From Sphingobacterium rhinopitheci (lineage in GTDB: Bacteria > Bacteroidota > Bacteroidia > Sphingobacteriales > Sphingobacteriaceae), in assembly GCF_022627575.1 (NCBI RefSeq), contig NZ_JADEYQ010000007.1, positions 124,001-188,000 of the forward strand: a stretch of DNA of 64,000 nt. The letters are read 5' to 3'. Each line of letters starts with the position of its first letter. Position 1 is the stretch's first letter. The notes below the pieces were generated by a model, which did no database searches, was not told the origin of the DNA, and saw only the letters and a program-made list of their open reading frames with translations. The translations under genes were made by a program, and so were the position numbers. Below, piece by piece: positions 1 to 7,888 of this stretch.

Positions 1-57
1 GCAGAAGAAAGCGATTCAACAGAAGAAGATATTGAGGAAGATATGGAAGAACAATAA
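1..57 (+). CDS. 3' end of an unidentified gene (acidic tail)
   Basis: Only 18 codons and a TAA stop lie in the window. The visible C-terminus is almost entirely Glu, Asp and Ser and ends in DMEEQ, a strongly acidic tail. The body of the protein is outside the window, so no function can be given. The stop codon lies inside the left arm of a perfect inverted repeat that probably ends the transcript. Confidence 0.6.
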   Translation, partial: AEESDSTEEDIEEDMEEQ

Positions 58-84
58 ATAGAAAACAATTTTCTATTTATTGTT
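50..84 (+). terminator. Stem-loop over the stop codon of the upstream gene
   Basis: A perfect 16-bp AT-rich inverted repeat (arms 50-65 and 69-84, 3-nt loop) begins in the last codons of the upstream gene. No long T-tract follows, so it may terminate or protect the 3' end. The rest of the gap up to 224 holds no other recognisable element. Confidence 0.5.
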
Positions 85-224
85 GAACTTTCGTATTAAA
101 TTCTGACGATATTTAATCAATAAAAGACAACAATAAAAATTTACATTTATGTGTTAAGAATTATTCTAAACAGCTCAATAATTTTATGTTATTTTGCATT
201 GTTTAGATTTAATCTTAATAAGTT

Positions 225-2969
225 TTGAAAAACATATTCTTACTAATATTTTTATTGTCGACGAATTTCACATTCGCTCAAACATATAAACTAGCGGGTA
301 CTATCACCAATGAAAAACAGGTTCCTCTAGCGAATGTTACTATTTCTACAAATGGCACAAAGATAGTGAGTAAGAAGAATGGCTCCTATGCACTAACGCT
401 TAGTAAAGGGCCACACACGATTGTATTCCAATACATCGGTTATAATAAAATAACCAGAAATATAACCATAGATGACAATACCATATTGGATGTGCAATTT
501 TCAAATGCTGTACAAAATATTGATGAAGTATATGTTACAGCACAAGAGTCCAAAAATCTAAATACCAGCTCTGTCATCACCAAAGAAGCCATGCAGTTAT
601 TGCAACCTTCAAGTTTTGCAGATTTATTAGAATTATTGCCCGGAGGACGTGCGCAGGACCCAGAGTTAACCTCCTTTAATGCGATCAAGCTACGTGAGGT
701 AAACCTAAAAGATAAAACTATCACTTCAGACAAATATGATATGTCTTCTTTGGGCATCTCTTTTGTCATGGATGGTGCACCAATCAACACCAACTCCGAT
801 TTACAGTCCGTAAGAGGATACACTACATCAGGATTAAATAGCAATGTAGAAAACACAAATCGAGGATTGGACCTTAGGTCATTAGGTACAGATGATATTG
901 AAAAGGTAACCATCGTAAGAGGTATTCCTTCGGTAGAATATGGTGATTTGACATCTGGCTTAGTATTAATCGAAAGAAAGAAAGGTTATTCCCCTTATAC
1001 ATTCCGTGCTAAAGCAGATGGTTTCGGCAAGTTATTTTCACTAAGCAAAGGTTATTCACTAAAGGACAATTTATTCATAAATGCTGACATTGGTTACATT
1101 CGAGCACAGTCCGATCCAACGAATAGTTTTGTCAACTTTAGTCGTGCAAGTGGATCTATACGCTTAGATAAAACATGGATAGGTCTTCACAGCTACAACT
1201 TCAAGTCTAATCTAGATTACAATACTACATTAGATAATAACAAGACAGATCCCGACAATTCATTTGTGGCAGATAGCTATTATGGGAGAAAACAGCGCTT
1301 TGGATGGAACAATCAATTTTTAATCACTTTCAACCCTAACAAATGGATTAAAAATTTACACCTTACATCCAATCTAACGTTCCAAAAAGATATCATTGAA
1401 GAGGATAAGTGGATTCAAGCACGAACAGCTACTATACTAGTCAATTCATTAGAGCAAGGTTCACATGAGGCACAATTTCTGACTCCTTCGTACCTTTCAA
1501 ATTTGTATGTAGAGGGGCTTCCTTTTACCGCGTATACAAAATTGACGTCTCAGCATAATATAGACTTCAATGCCCTAAAGAACAATATAAAACTAGGTGT
1601 TGAAAGTAATTTTTCTAAAAACTATGGTAAAGGTCAAGTATATGATCTCGACTACCCAACCAATACTGCGATAACAGCTAGACCTAGAGCATTTAAAGAT
1701 ATCCCTAGCTACCATACCCTATCTGCATTTGCAGAAGACAACCTATCTTACAATTTCAACCAATTCAGATTGGAAGCAATGATCGGAATAAGAGCCTTTT
1801 CAATGACATCTTTATCAAAAGAATATAACATGTCTAACAAGATATATGCTGAACCCCGTGCCAATGTAAGATTACATTTGCCAAGTTTCAATATTGATCA
1901 CAAACCGTTTGGTGTAACAGTTGGCGGTGGAGTTGGTATTCACAAAAAAACACCAACCTTAGATCATTTATATCCAAACCTGCATTATCGTGATATCGTA
2001 GAATTAAATTTCTTTCACAACAATCCAGAATACCGTATTGCGCAAGCTTATACAGACATTACCAATCCGGTAAACTACAATATATTACCCGCTACTAATA
2101 AAAAATTTGAGGTAACTACAGATTTTGATTACGATGGTAATAGACTTTCTTTTACATTCTTCAAAGAAAGAATGAATGATGCGTTCCGACCAAACAATAT
2201 TCAAAAATCTATTGAGTATACTAAATATAATAATACCTCTATTGATGTATCAAATCTAACACAAAAACCTTCTCTTGCAGATTTTGATGCTGAGAAAGCA
2301 AAGGAATTTTACTCCTATTCACAATCTGAAAATGAAAGCCAGATTCTTAAAGATGGTTTAGAGTTTCAGTTAACAACAAGACGTTTCCGTGGTATCAACA
2401 CCCGTTTTACAGTTAATGGAGCTTGGTATAAAACAATATATAAGAATAGCTTGCCTATCTGGAAACTAAACGATGATATTATCCACAATGGAAAAACACG
2501 TCAGATATCAGGATTGTACTTAGACGATGATGGCTATATCCGTGATATGTTGAATTCAAATTTCACTGTTGATAGTTATTTGCCTTCTTTAGGTCTAAAT
2601 ATATCAGCTTCATTTCAAGCCTTATGGTATTACAAATCGCAGAGCATGCCCAAGTTAGGCATTCCTATAGCCTATAAATTTGTCGAAGATGAAATTGTAA
2701 GACCATTTACAGCAGAATCACTAAATGATCCTACGCTAAAGCAGTTAGTCGAATCTTACAATTTAACCTTGTTTGTCCCGAGCAAGCAACCCATAGATTT
2801 ACAGATTAATCTAAAAGCTTCGAAAATATTTAAAAACTACCTAAGAGCATCAGTATTTGTCAACCGCTTATTCTTGTATAAACCAAATTATACAACACCA
2901 AGTGGTGCGACAGTAACGAGAACCTTAGATCCGGCATACTTTGGGATGGAATTAACATTAACACTATAA
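225..2969 (+). CDS. TonB-dependent receptor, module A
   Basis: Outer-membrane receptor, 914 aa. Visible in order: signal peptide (about residues 1-18, ending FTFA), a carboxypeptidase-regulatory-like beta-sandwich (about 20-105, with YKLAGTITNEKQVPLANVTI), a plug domain (about 105-250, with RGIPSVEYGDL at 232-242), then a long beta-barrel ending in FGMELTLTL. Known for the family: energy-coupled uptake of a substrate across the outer membrane through TonB. The start is a TTG; an in-frame TAA two codons upstream excludes an earlier start, and the signal peptide begins directly after it. It heads an operon with a DUF4876 lipoprotein and a second barrel, and is a diverged paralogue of the receptor at 12899-15637, sharing the RGIPSVEYGDL motif. 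The substrate cannot be read from the sequence; the downstream cytochrome c peroxidase might hint at redox or metal chemistry (inference). Confidence 0.9.
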   Translation: MKNIFLLIFLLSTNFTFAQTYKLAGTITNEKQVPLANVTISTNGTKIVSKKNGSYALTLSKGPHTIVFQYIGYNKITRNITIDDNTILDVQFSNAVQNIDEVYVTAQESKNLNTSSVITKEAMQLLQPSSFADLLELLPGGRAQDPELTSFNAIKLREVNLKDKTITSDKYDMSSLGISFVMDGAPINTNSDLQSVRGYTTSGLNSNVENTNRGLDLRSLGTDDIEKVTIVRGIPSVEYGDLTSGLVLIERKKGYSPYTFRAKADGFGKLFSLSKGYSLKDNLFINADIGYIRAQSDPTNSFVNFSRASGSIRLDKTWIGLHSYNFKSNLDYNTTLDNNKTDPDNSFVADSYYGRKQRFGWNNQFLITFNPNKWIKNLHLTSNLTFQKDIIEEDKWIQARTATILVNSLEQGSHEAQFLTPSYLSNLYVEGLPFTAYTKLTSQHNIDFNALKNNIKLGVESNFSKNYGKGQVYDLDYPTNTAITARPRAFKDIPSYHTLSAFAEDNLSYNFNQFRLEAMIGIRAFSMTSLSKEYNMSNKIYAEPRANVRLHLPSFNIDHKPFGVTVGGGVGIHKKTPTLDHLYPNLHYRDIVELNFFHNNPEYRIAQAYTDITNPVNYNILPATNKKFEVTTDFDYDGNRLSFTFFKERMNDAFRPNNIQKSIEYTKYNNTSIDVSNLTQKPSLADFDAEKAKEFYSYSQSENESQILKDGLEFQLTTRRFRGINTRFTVNGAWYKTIYKNSLPIWKLNDDIIHNGKTRQISGLYLDDDGYIRDMLNSNFTVDSYLPSLGLNISASFQALWYYKSQSMPKLGIPIAYKFVEDEIVRPFTAESLNDPTLKQLVESYNLTLFVPSKQPIDLQINLKASKIFKNYLRASVFVNRLFLYKPNYTTPSGATVTRTLDPAYFGMELTLTL

Positions 2970-2987
2970 CCATAACATACAAACACA

Positions 2988-4283
2988 ATGAATACAAAAA
3001 ATACGATTTTACTAATTGTAGGATTAATCAGCTCTACCTTGTTTTTTTCTTGTTCGAAAGATCAAGATATACAATTCAACGATGTTGAGGTATCCATGAA
3101 AGCACCTGAAGGGATCCAAGATTATGCCATAGAAAATGCTACATTAAAATTCACGGAGATTAATACAGGTATTGTGACAAGTACTGTTATTAACCCGACA
3201 ACGAATTTATCAAAAGTAGCTTCTTCTAATACGGTTGGGGTTAATGCCGCTGCCGATGGAATAGTAAAATTTAGTGATTCTGGCGCAAGTGTTATCAACG
3301 ATTTCGCTAGTACATTACCAAATGGAACATACGATGTCACATTAGAGGGATCTATGCGTTATAACAAAGATGGCCAAGCGATAACGTCTAAAGTAAGAGG
3401 TTCTAAAAATGGAATAGTTATTAATGGTCCAAACGTAAATATTCAATTAGACTTATTCATTTTTGATGAAACAGCAGGTCTTATCTTGAAAGAGATATTC
3501 TTTACCGGAACAGTTACACCGGAAAACAAATCCTATAATGGTGACAAATATTTTATTATTTACAATAATTCTGATGAAACGCTATATGCTGATGGCTTGA
3601 TTATTTCAGAAGCAGCTTTCTTAACAACAACAAAAAGAGAATACACCCCAAATATAATGAATGAAGCATTTACTGCAGGATCAATTATTATGGTTCCAGG
3701 GACAGGAAAACAATCCCCTATTTTACCTGGTAAACAAATTGTAATTGCCAATAACGCTATTGACCATATAGAATACAATCCGAACTCTCTTGACCTTCGA
3801 AATGCAGAGTTCGAAATTGACTTAATTTCTACTATCAATGTTGACAACCCACAAGTAACAAATATGATCTCTGTTAATGGGACTATGCTTATGAACAATA
3901 GAGGTTTTAAATCGTATGTATTGGCTAGACTTCCAGAAGGAATGACTATAGACAATTACAAAACGGACCATTTATATACATATAGTTATTTAAATGCTCT
4001 TGGCAACCCTGTTAATTCAAATTCATACAAAATACCAAACACATACATTTTGGACGCTGTTAATTTATCCGTAGAAACAGATTTTGAATGGATCCTTACC
4101 TCTCCACAATTGGATATGGGCTGGACATACTGTGGTAGAACTTCATCTGACGCTACACGCTATGGTAAATCGGTATTGCGCAAAGTATTAACAACAAATC
4201 CTGATGGACGTGTTATCTATCAAGACACCAATAATTCAAGCGTTGATTTTACCCCAGAATCAAAGCCTTCTTTAATGAAATAA
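2988..4283 (+). CDS. DUF4876 family lipoprotein, module A
   Basis: 431-aa lipoprotein with a type II signal ending LFFSC (lipidated Cys22). After an N-terminal beta-sandwich-like part, the middle (LILKEIFFTGTV, YFIIYNNSDE) and the C-terminal KSVLRKV...YQDTNNSSVDF fit the DUF4876 family as I recall it. The C-terminus closely parallels the paralogue at 11704-12891 (KSVRRKI...FVDTNNSSADF). It starts 18 bp after the receptor gene, so it is almost certainly cotranscribed. By analogy with SusD-type partners, a surface lipoprotein next to a TonB receptor may help capture the substrate; that is inference, and no biochemical role of DUF4876 is known to me. Confidence 0.8.
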   Translation: MNTKNTILLIVGLISSTLFFSCSKDQDIQFNDVEVSMKAPEGIQDYAIENATLKFTEINTGIVTSTVINPTTNLSKVASSNTVGVNAAADGIVKFSDSGASVINDFASTLPNGTYDVTLEGSMRYNKDGQAITSKVRGSKNGIVINGPNVNIQLDLFIFDETAGLILKEIFFTGTVTPENKSYNGDKYFIIYNNSDETLYADGLIISEAAFLTTTKREYTPNIMNEAFTAGSIIMVPGTGKQSPILPGKQIVIANNAIDHIEYNPNSLDLRNAEFEIDLISTINVDNPQVTNMISVNGTMLMNNRGFKSYVLARLPEGMTIDNYKTDHLYTYSYLNALGNPVNSNSYKIPNTYILDAVNLSVETDFEWILTSPQLDMGWTYCGRTSSDATRYGKSVLRKVLTTNPDGRVIYQDTNNSSVDFTPESKPSLMK

Positions 4284-4291
4284 TATTTTAA

Positions 4292-5788
4292 ATGAGATTG
4301 TTAACAATCATATCATTACTTTCTATCCTGAGCACGACACTTCATGCTCAGGATAGTACTTTTGTGGTATTATCAAAATATAATACCCTCAATAATGAAT
4401 TAAATAAATACTATGATGCTCCTGCGTTAAAGTCGCTCAACATTCCCATTCAATACACGAATATGAGCGTGAATTACACCGCTGAAGATAGTAAAAGGTA
4501 TATCCTTCAAAAAGGTTCTGCAACAAACGATTTCAATATTAATATTGAGTCTTTCCAAACAAAAAATAAGAACTTAAACCTTTGGGGTGATTTCCAATAC
4601 AATAACATTAAAACGAAGAATGTCAATTTTAATGAAACATTGGACTATGATTATTTGTATCCATACATCATGTCAGATACCGTTGGGGGCGATTTAACAA
4701 ATGAACAATACAAGATCTTAGGAGGACTTTCTAAGAGTTATAATAAAATGACATATGCCTTTGAAGCTTCTTTTATAGGCAAGCAGTCAACAAGGCAGAG
4801 AGATCCTAGAACCAACAATATCAGTTCAGATCTCAATGCAACATTTTCTTTAGCATATAAAACGACCTCAAATTACAACTTAGGTATAGCACTAATAGGT
4901 GCACGCTACTTCCAAAAAGCTAAGGTATCATTTAATAGTGAGTTAGGACGACCAACTATCATTCACGAGACAGGCTTAGGAAATTACAACAAAATATTTG
5001 CTGGTATACGAGACAATGCAGAATACCTAGGGTATAATTACGGGTTCTCTATCCACTACGTCCCTTCCAATCACCTTGGTTGGTTTGCAAGGACCAAATT
5101 CATTGGATCAAATATCCAAAAGAAAATAAAAGATGTCGCTTTAGTTATAAACGAAGCAGATAAATATGATTTCGACGTACAACTTGGGTATAAAGTTGCT
5201 ATAAATTCATCCCAAAGAATTGAAGCTGCTGTGCAATATAATTACAAAAACATAGATGGATTCGAAGGACGATTCAATAATCTAGACAGCCAAATAGGCC
5301 TTGTAAAAATCAGTGAAGAAAATTTGTTTAATGCAGTTAACCAATCAATAGGAGGTTATTTGTCCTATCAGAAAAACACTTCTCCTACGACATGGGCGGC
5401 GAAAATATTCGGTTACCATATCGACAGCAAAGAATCCTACTTACTACCTGCGGCTATTGAAAATATTAAATTACTCCATGTCGGTGGTCAGATTGATCTG
5501 AATCAAAAAATTGCAAAAAACACATTAATTGCAAAAATAGGATATTCACTAAGTAAGCCCCTATCCTCCCAAGCAGCATGGACAGGAATGAACACAACAT
5601 CAATGAGATATCAAATGTTGGCCAATAATTTTGATTATAAAAATACAGAAGTTTCATTAATAGACTTTGCGGTGAAGATAGCTGTTCCCGTTAAAAAGCT
5701 GCAAACCTACTTTATAGGCGGAAATATATCCCATGCATCTGCTTATAATTTGACACAATTTGGCATTACTTCTGGTTTTGTTTTTTAA
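4292..5788 (+). CDS. Outer-membrane beta-barrel protein (DUF6850-like), module A
   Basis: 498 aa with a signal peptide (about 1-19, ending TLHA) followed by alternating hydrophobic/polar stretches and many aromatic residues typical of an outer-membrane beta-barrel, ending in SGFVF with the expected terminal Phe. It has no plug or TonB box. A RQRDPRTNN motif begins at residue 168; the paralogue at 10145-11701 has RQRDPRPEN at residue 167, so position and motif are both conserved. It starts 8 bp after the DUF4876 gene. I recall this class as DUF6850, not verified. A role as channel or assembly partner of the receptor-lipoprotein pair is inference. Confidence 0.75.
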   Translation: MRLLTIISLLSILSTTLHAQDSTFVVLSKYNTLNNELNKYYDAPALKSLNIPIQYTNMSVNYTAEDSKRYILQKGSATNDFNINIESFQTKNKNLNLWGDFQYNNIKTKNVNFNETLDYDYLYPYIMSDTVGGDLTNEQYKILGGLSKSYNKMTYAFEASFIGKQSTRQRDPRTNNISSDLNATFSLAYKTTSNYNLGIALIGARYFQKAKVSFNSELGRPTIIHETGLGNYNKIFAGIRDNAEYLGYNYGFSIHYVPSNHLGWFARTKFIGSNIQKKIKDVALVINEADKYDFDVQLGYKVAINSSQRIEAAVQYNYKNIDGFEGRFNNLDSQIGLVKISEENLFNAVNQSIGGYLSYQKNTSPTTWAAKIFGYHIDSKESYLLPAAIENIKLLHVGGQIDLNQKIAKNTLIAKIGYSLSKPLSSQAAWTGMNTTSMRYQMLANNFDYKNTEVSLIDFAVKIAVPVKKLQTYFIGGNISHASAYNLTQFGITSGFVF

Positions 5789-5798
5789 ATTTGTAACG

Positions 5799-6923
5799 AT
5801 GAAGAGATTGAGTGTAGTATTTATTACGTTATCAAGTATTATTCTTTCTATTACTTTACTAAGTAATAAATCAATAGATGATTTGCGCGTGCTATACAGT
5901 AAACCTATTACTGAATGGCCCAAACCGACGATTGATTCGGGGGTAGTATGGTCCGAATTTAAGTCGCTACCGAAGATAGACAGCAGCTATTTAAGGAAGA
6001 TGGATCATCCCTTGATAAAACTTGGAAAGACCCTATTCTTTGACCCTATATTGTCAAGTTCAAATCAGATATCTTGTAGCTCCTGCCACAATCCACAGAC
6101 CTCATGGGCAGATCACCTGACAGTACCTACAGGACATGACCACCTACAAGGCACCCGAAATAGTATTTCCCTATTGAATGTATATGCACGCAAGAGTATG
6201 TTTTGGGATGGTAGAGCAGGCTCTTTAGAAGAACAGGCATTATTCCCAATCGAGGCACACCATGAGATGGATATGGATATAACAAAAGTAATCCCTAAGC
6301 TTAAAGCGGTACCTGGATATAGAAAAATGTTTGAAGAAGCTTTTGGCGATGAGGACTTCTCTATCCCTGAAGTGATGAAAGCAATAGCGTCTTTCGAACG
6401 TACTTTACAAAGCCGTCGAAGCCGTTTTGATGAGTTTTTGGATGGCAAGCACAATGCGATGACAGATCAAGAGATTCAAGGGATGCACTTATTTCGCACC
6501 AAAGCACGCTGTATGAACTGCCACAATGGTCAATTCCTTACAGACGAAAGCTTTCACAATTTAGGATTGACCTATTACAAACGGAAATATGAGGATTTAG
6601 GCCGTTATGAAGTAACAAAAAACCCTGCAGATGTAGGTAAATTTAGAACCCCTTCTCTGCGAGATGTAATGAACACGAACCCGTGGATGCATAATGGTCT
6701 TTTTGACAATATGATAGGCGTTTTAAATATGTATAATAGTGGCATGGTGATGAACAACCCAAAGACAGCAGCACAATTGGCAGACCCTATGTTTCCACAT
6801 ACAGACCCTTTGTTGAAGCCACTAGACTTAACAAGAGAAGAGATTCAAGCCGTTGCTGCATTCCTGCAAGCGGCGACAGGTTCAAAATATAAAATGCCAA
6901 GGCCAGAGACTTTGCCCCGTTAA
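5799..6923 (+). CDS. Di-haem cytochrome c peroxidase (MauG/CcpA family)
   Basis: Exported di-haem protein, 374 aa from the ATG chosen here. A longer reading from a TTG at 5760 would overlap the preceding gene and spoil the signal peptide MKRLSVVFITLSSIILS. Two haem-binding CxxCH motifs are visible: CSSCH at residues 93-97 and CMNCH at 238-242, spaced as in bacterial cytochrome c peroxidases. Family members reduce hydrogen peroxide with electrons from small cytochromes, while MauG-like members oxidise protein substrates; the sequence does not decide between them. It lies 10 bp after the barrel gene and is probably in the same operon. No counterpart exists in module B, where a protease-like gene takes this place. 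Confidence 0.88.
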   Translation: MKRLSVVFITLSSIILSITLLSNKSIDDLRVLYSKPITEWPKPTIDSGVVWSEFKSLPKIDSSYLRKMDHPLIKLGKTLFFDPILSSSNQISCSSCHNPQTSWADHLTVPTGHDHLQGTRNSISLLNVYARKSMFWDGRAGSLEEQALFPIEAHHEMDMDITKVIPKLKAVPGYRKMFEEAFGDEDFSIPEVMKAIASFERTLQSRRSRFDEFLDGKHNAMTDQEIQGMHLFRTKARCMNCHNGQFLTDESFHNLGLTYYKRKYEDLGRYEVTKNPADVGKFRTPSLRDVMNTNPWMHNGLFDNMIGVLNMYNSGMVMNNPKTAAQLADPMFPHTDPLLKPLDLTREEIQAVAAFLQAATGSKYKMPRPETLPR

Positions 6924-7018
6924 AATATTTATATAAAGAGCTATTTTAGCTTTCAAAATATAGGTCTAAATAAATTATTTAGACCTATATTTGTTTATAA
7001 CAATTCAACGTTAAAACC

Positions 7019-7627
7019 ATGAAAAACATAGCAAGTTTAGCTATTGCATTTGTAGCATTAATATTTACAACAAATGCACAGCAAGCAAAGCAGATTCTTC
7101 CTGCCGACCTACAGATTAAAATCGCTACTCAAGCAGCACCAGCAGAATTTAGAGCAGAAGCCAAAGTATATGGCTATGATCAAAACGGAAAATTGGTGAC
7201 ATTACGTGAAGGAAAAAATGGATACATCTGTTTAGCTCCAGATTACAAGATGTCAATGTACTATGCCTATTGTTACCCCGAAAGTTTAGAGCCCTTTATG
7301 GCACGCGGACGTGAATTAACAGAGCAAGGTAAACGTAAAGAAAGAGATAAAATCCGTGAGCAAGAATTTAAAGATGGTAAATTATCTATCCCACAGACGC
7401 CAACAACATTATATGGCTATTGGGGTAACTCACAAAATGTAGATGCAACTACTGGAGAAATAAAAGATGCTAAGCGCAGATATGTAATTTATATACCATA
7501 CGCAAAAGCAGCTGACTTAGGTCTTTCGAACAAAAGTAATAACATTGGTATGCCTTGGTTGATGGACGAAGGTTCCTACAAAGCACATATCATGATTACA
7601 CCACCACTTGACGATCATAAGCACTAA
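7019..7627 (+). CDS. Secreted protein of unknown function
   Basis: 202 aa with a clear signal peptide (MKNIASLAIAFVALIFTTNA) and a soluble, mixed-charge mature part. I do not recognise a family. Visible features: a stretch rich in Lys, Arg and Glu in the middle (about 95-120, with RELTEQGKRKERDKIREQEF), two Cys (in YICLAP and AYCYPES) and a C-terminus ending in DDHKH that could bind metal. It follows the peroxidase gene by 95 bp and precedes a strong terminator, so it is probably the last gene of the module A operon or a separate short unit. A periplasmic role linked to the peroxidase is only a guess from position. Confidence 0.65.
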   Translation: MKNIASLAIAFVALIFTTNAQQAKQILPADLQIKIATQAAPAEFRAEAKVYGYDQNGKLVTLREGKNGYICLAPDYKMSMYYAYCYPESLEPFMARGRELTEQGKRKERDKIREQEFKDGKLSIPQTPTTLYGYWGNSQNVDATTGEIKDAKRRYVIYIPYAKAADLGLSNKSNNIGMPWLMDEGSYKAHIMITPPLDDHKH

Positions 7628-7636
7628 GTGCAATAT

Positions 7637-7683
7637 TATAAACAATAAAAGGCTTACAAAACGTAAGCCTTTTATTGTTTATA
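7637..7683 (+). terminator. Terminator of module A
   Basis: Perfect 21-bp stem (7637-7657 with 7663-7683, 5-nt loop), core GGCTTAC/GTAAGCC flanked by A and T runs. It sits 10 bp after the last module A stop codon and could work in both directions. Confidence 0.85.
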
Positions 7684-7696
7684 GTTTATCTATAGC

Positions 7697-7712
7697 ATAT
7701 ACCTAGGTATAT
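7697..7712. other. 16-bp perfect palindrome between convergent modules
   Basis: ATATACCTAGGTATAT is fully self-complementary and lies between the two terminators. It has no gene next to it to regulate, so an operator role is doubtful. The remainder of 7684-7790 holds no recognisable feature. Confidence 0.35.
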
Positions 7713-7790
7713 ACCAAACACCACATCCTATATCGCTAAGTAAGCAGATAACGTACCTACAAACCGTCCCCAGTATAACTATCTTGCGAC

Positions 7791-7833
7791 AAAAAAAATC
7801 CTCCCAATAGTAGCTATTACTTTTGGGAGGATT
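7791..7833 (-). terminator. Terminator of module B
   Basis: An 11-bp stem (7797-7807 with 7823-7833; CCTCCC/GGGAGG core) with an A8 run at 7791-7798, which reads as a U-tract on the minus strand. It lies about 55 bp after the stop of the protease-like gene. Confidence 0.75.
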
Positions 7834-7888
7834 AGATATCGATGAAGTTTGTCCCGTATAATATAGCTATAATGGACAAACGATATAT

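Noticed and set aside
440..913. 157-codon minus-strand frame inside the module A receptor gene
   Set aside because: Antisense shadow of a clear receptor gene, without family resemblance or plausible start context.
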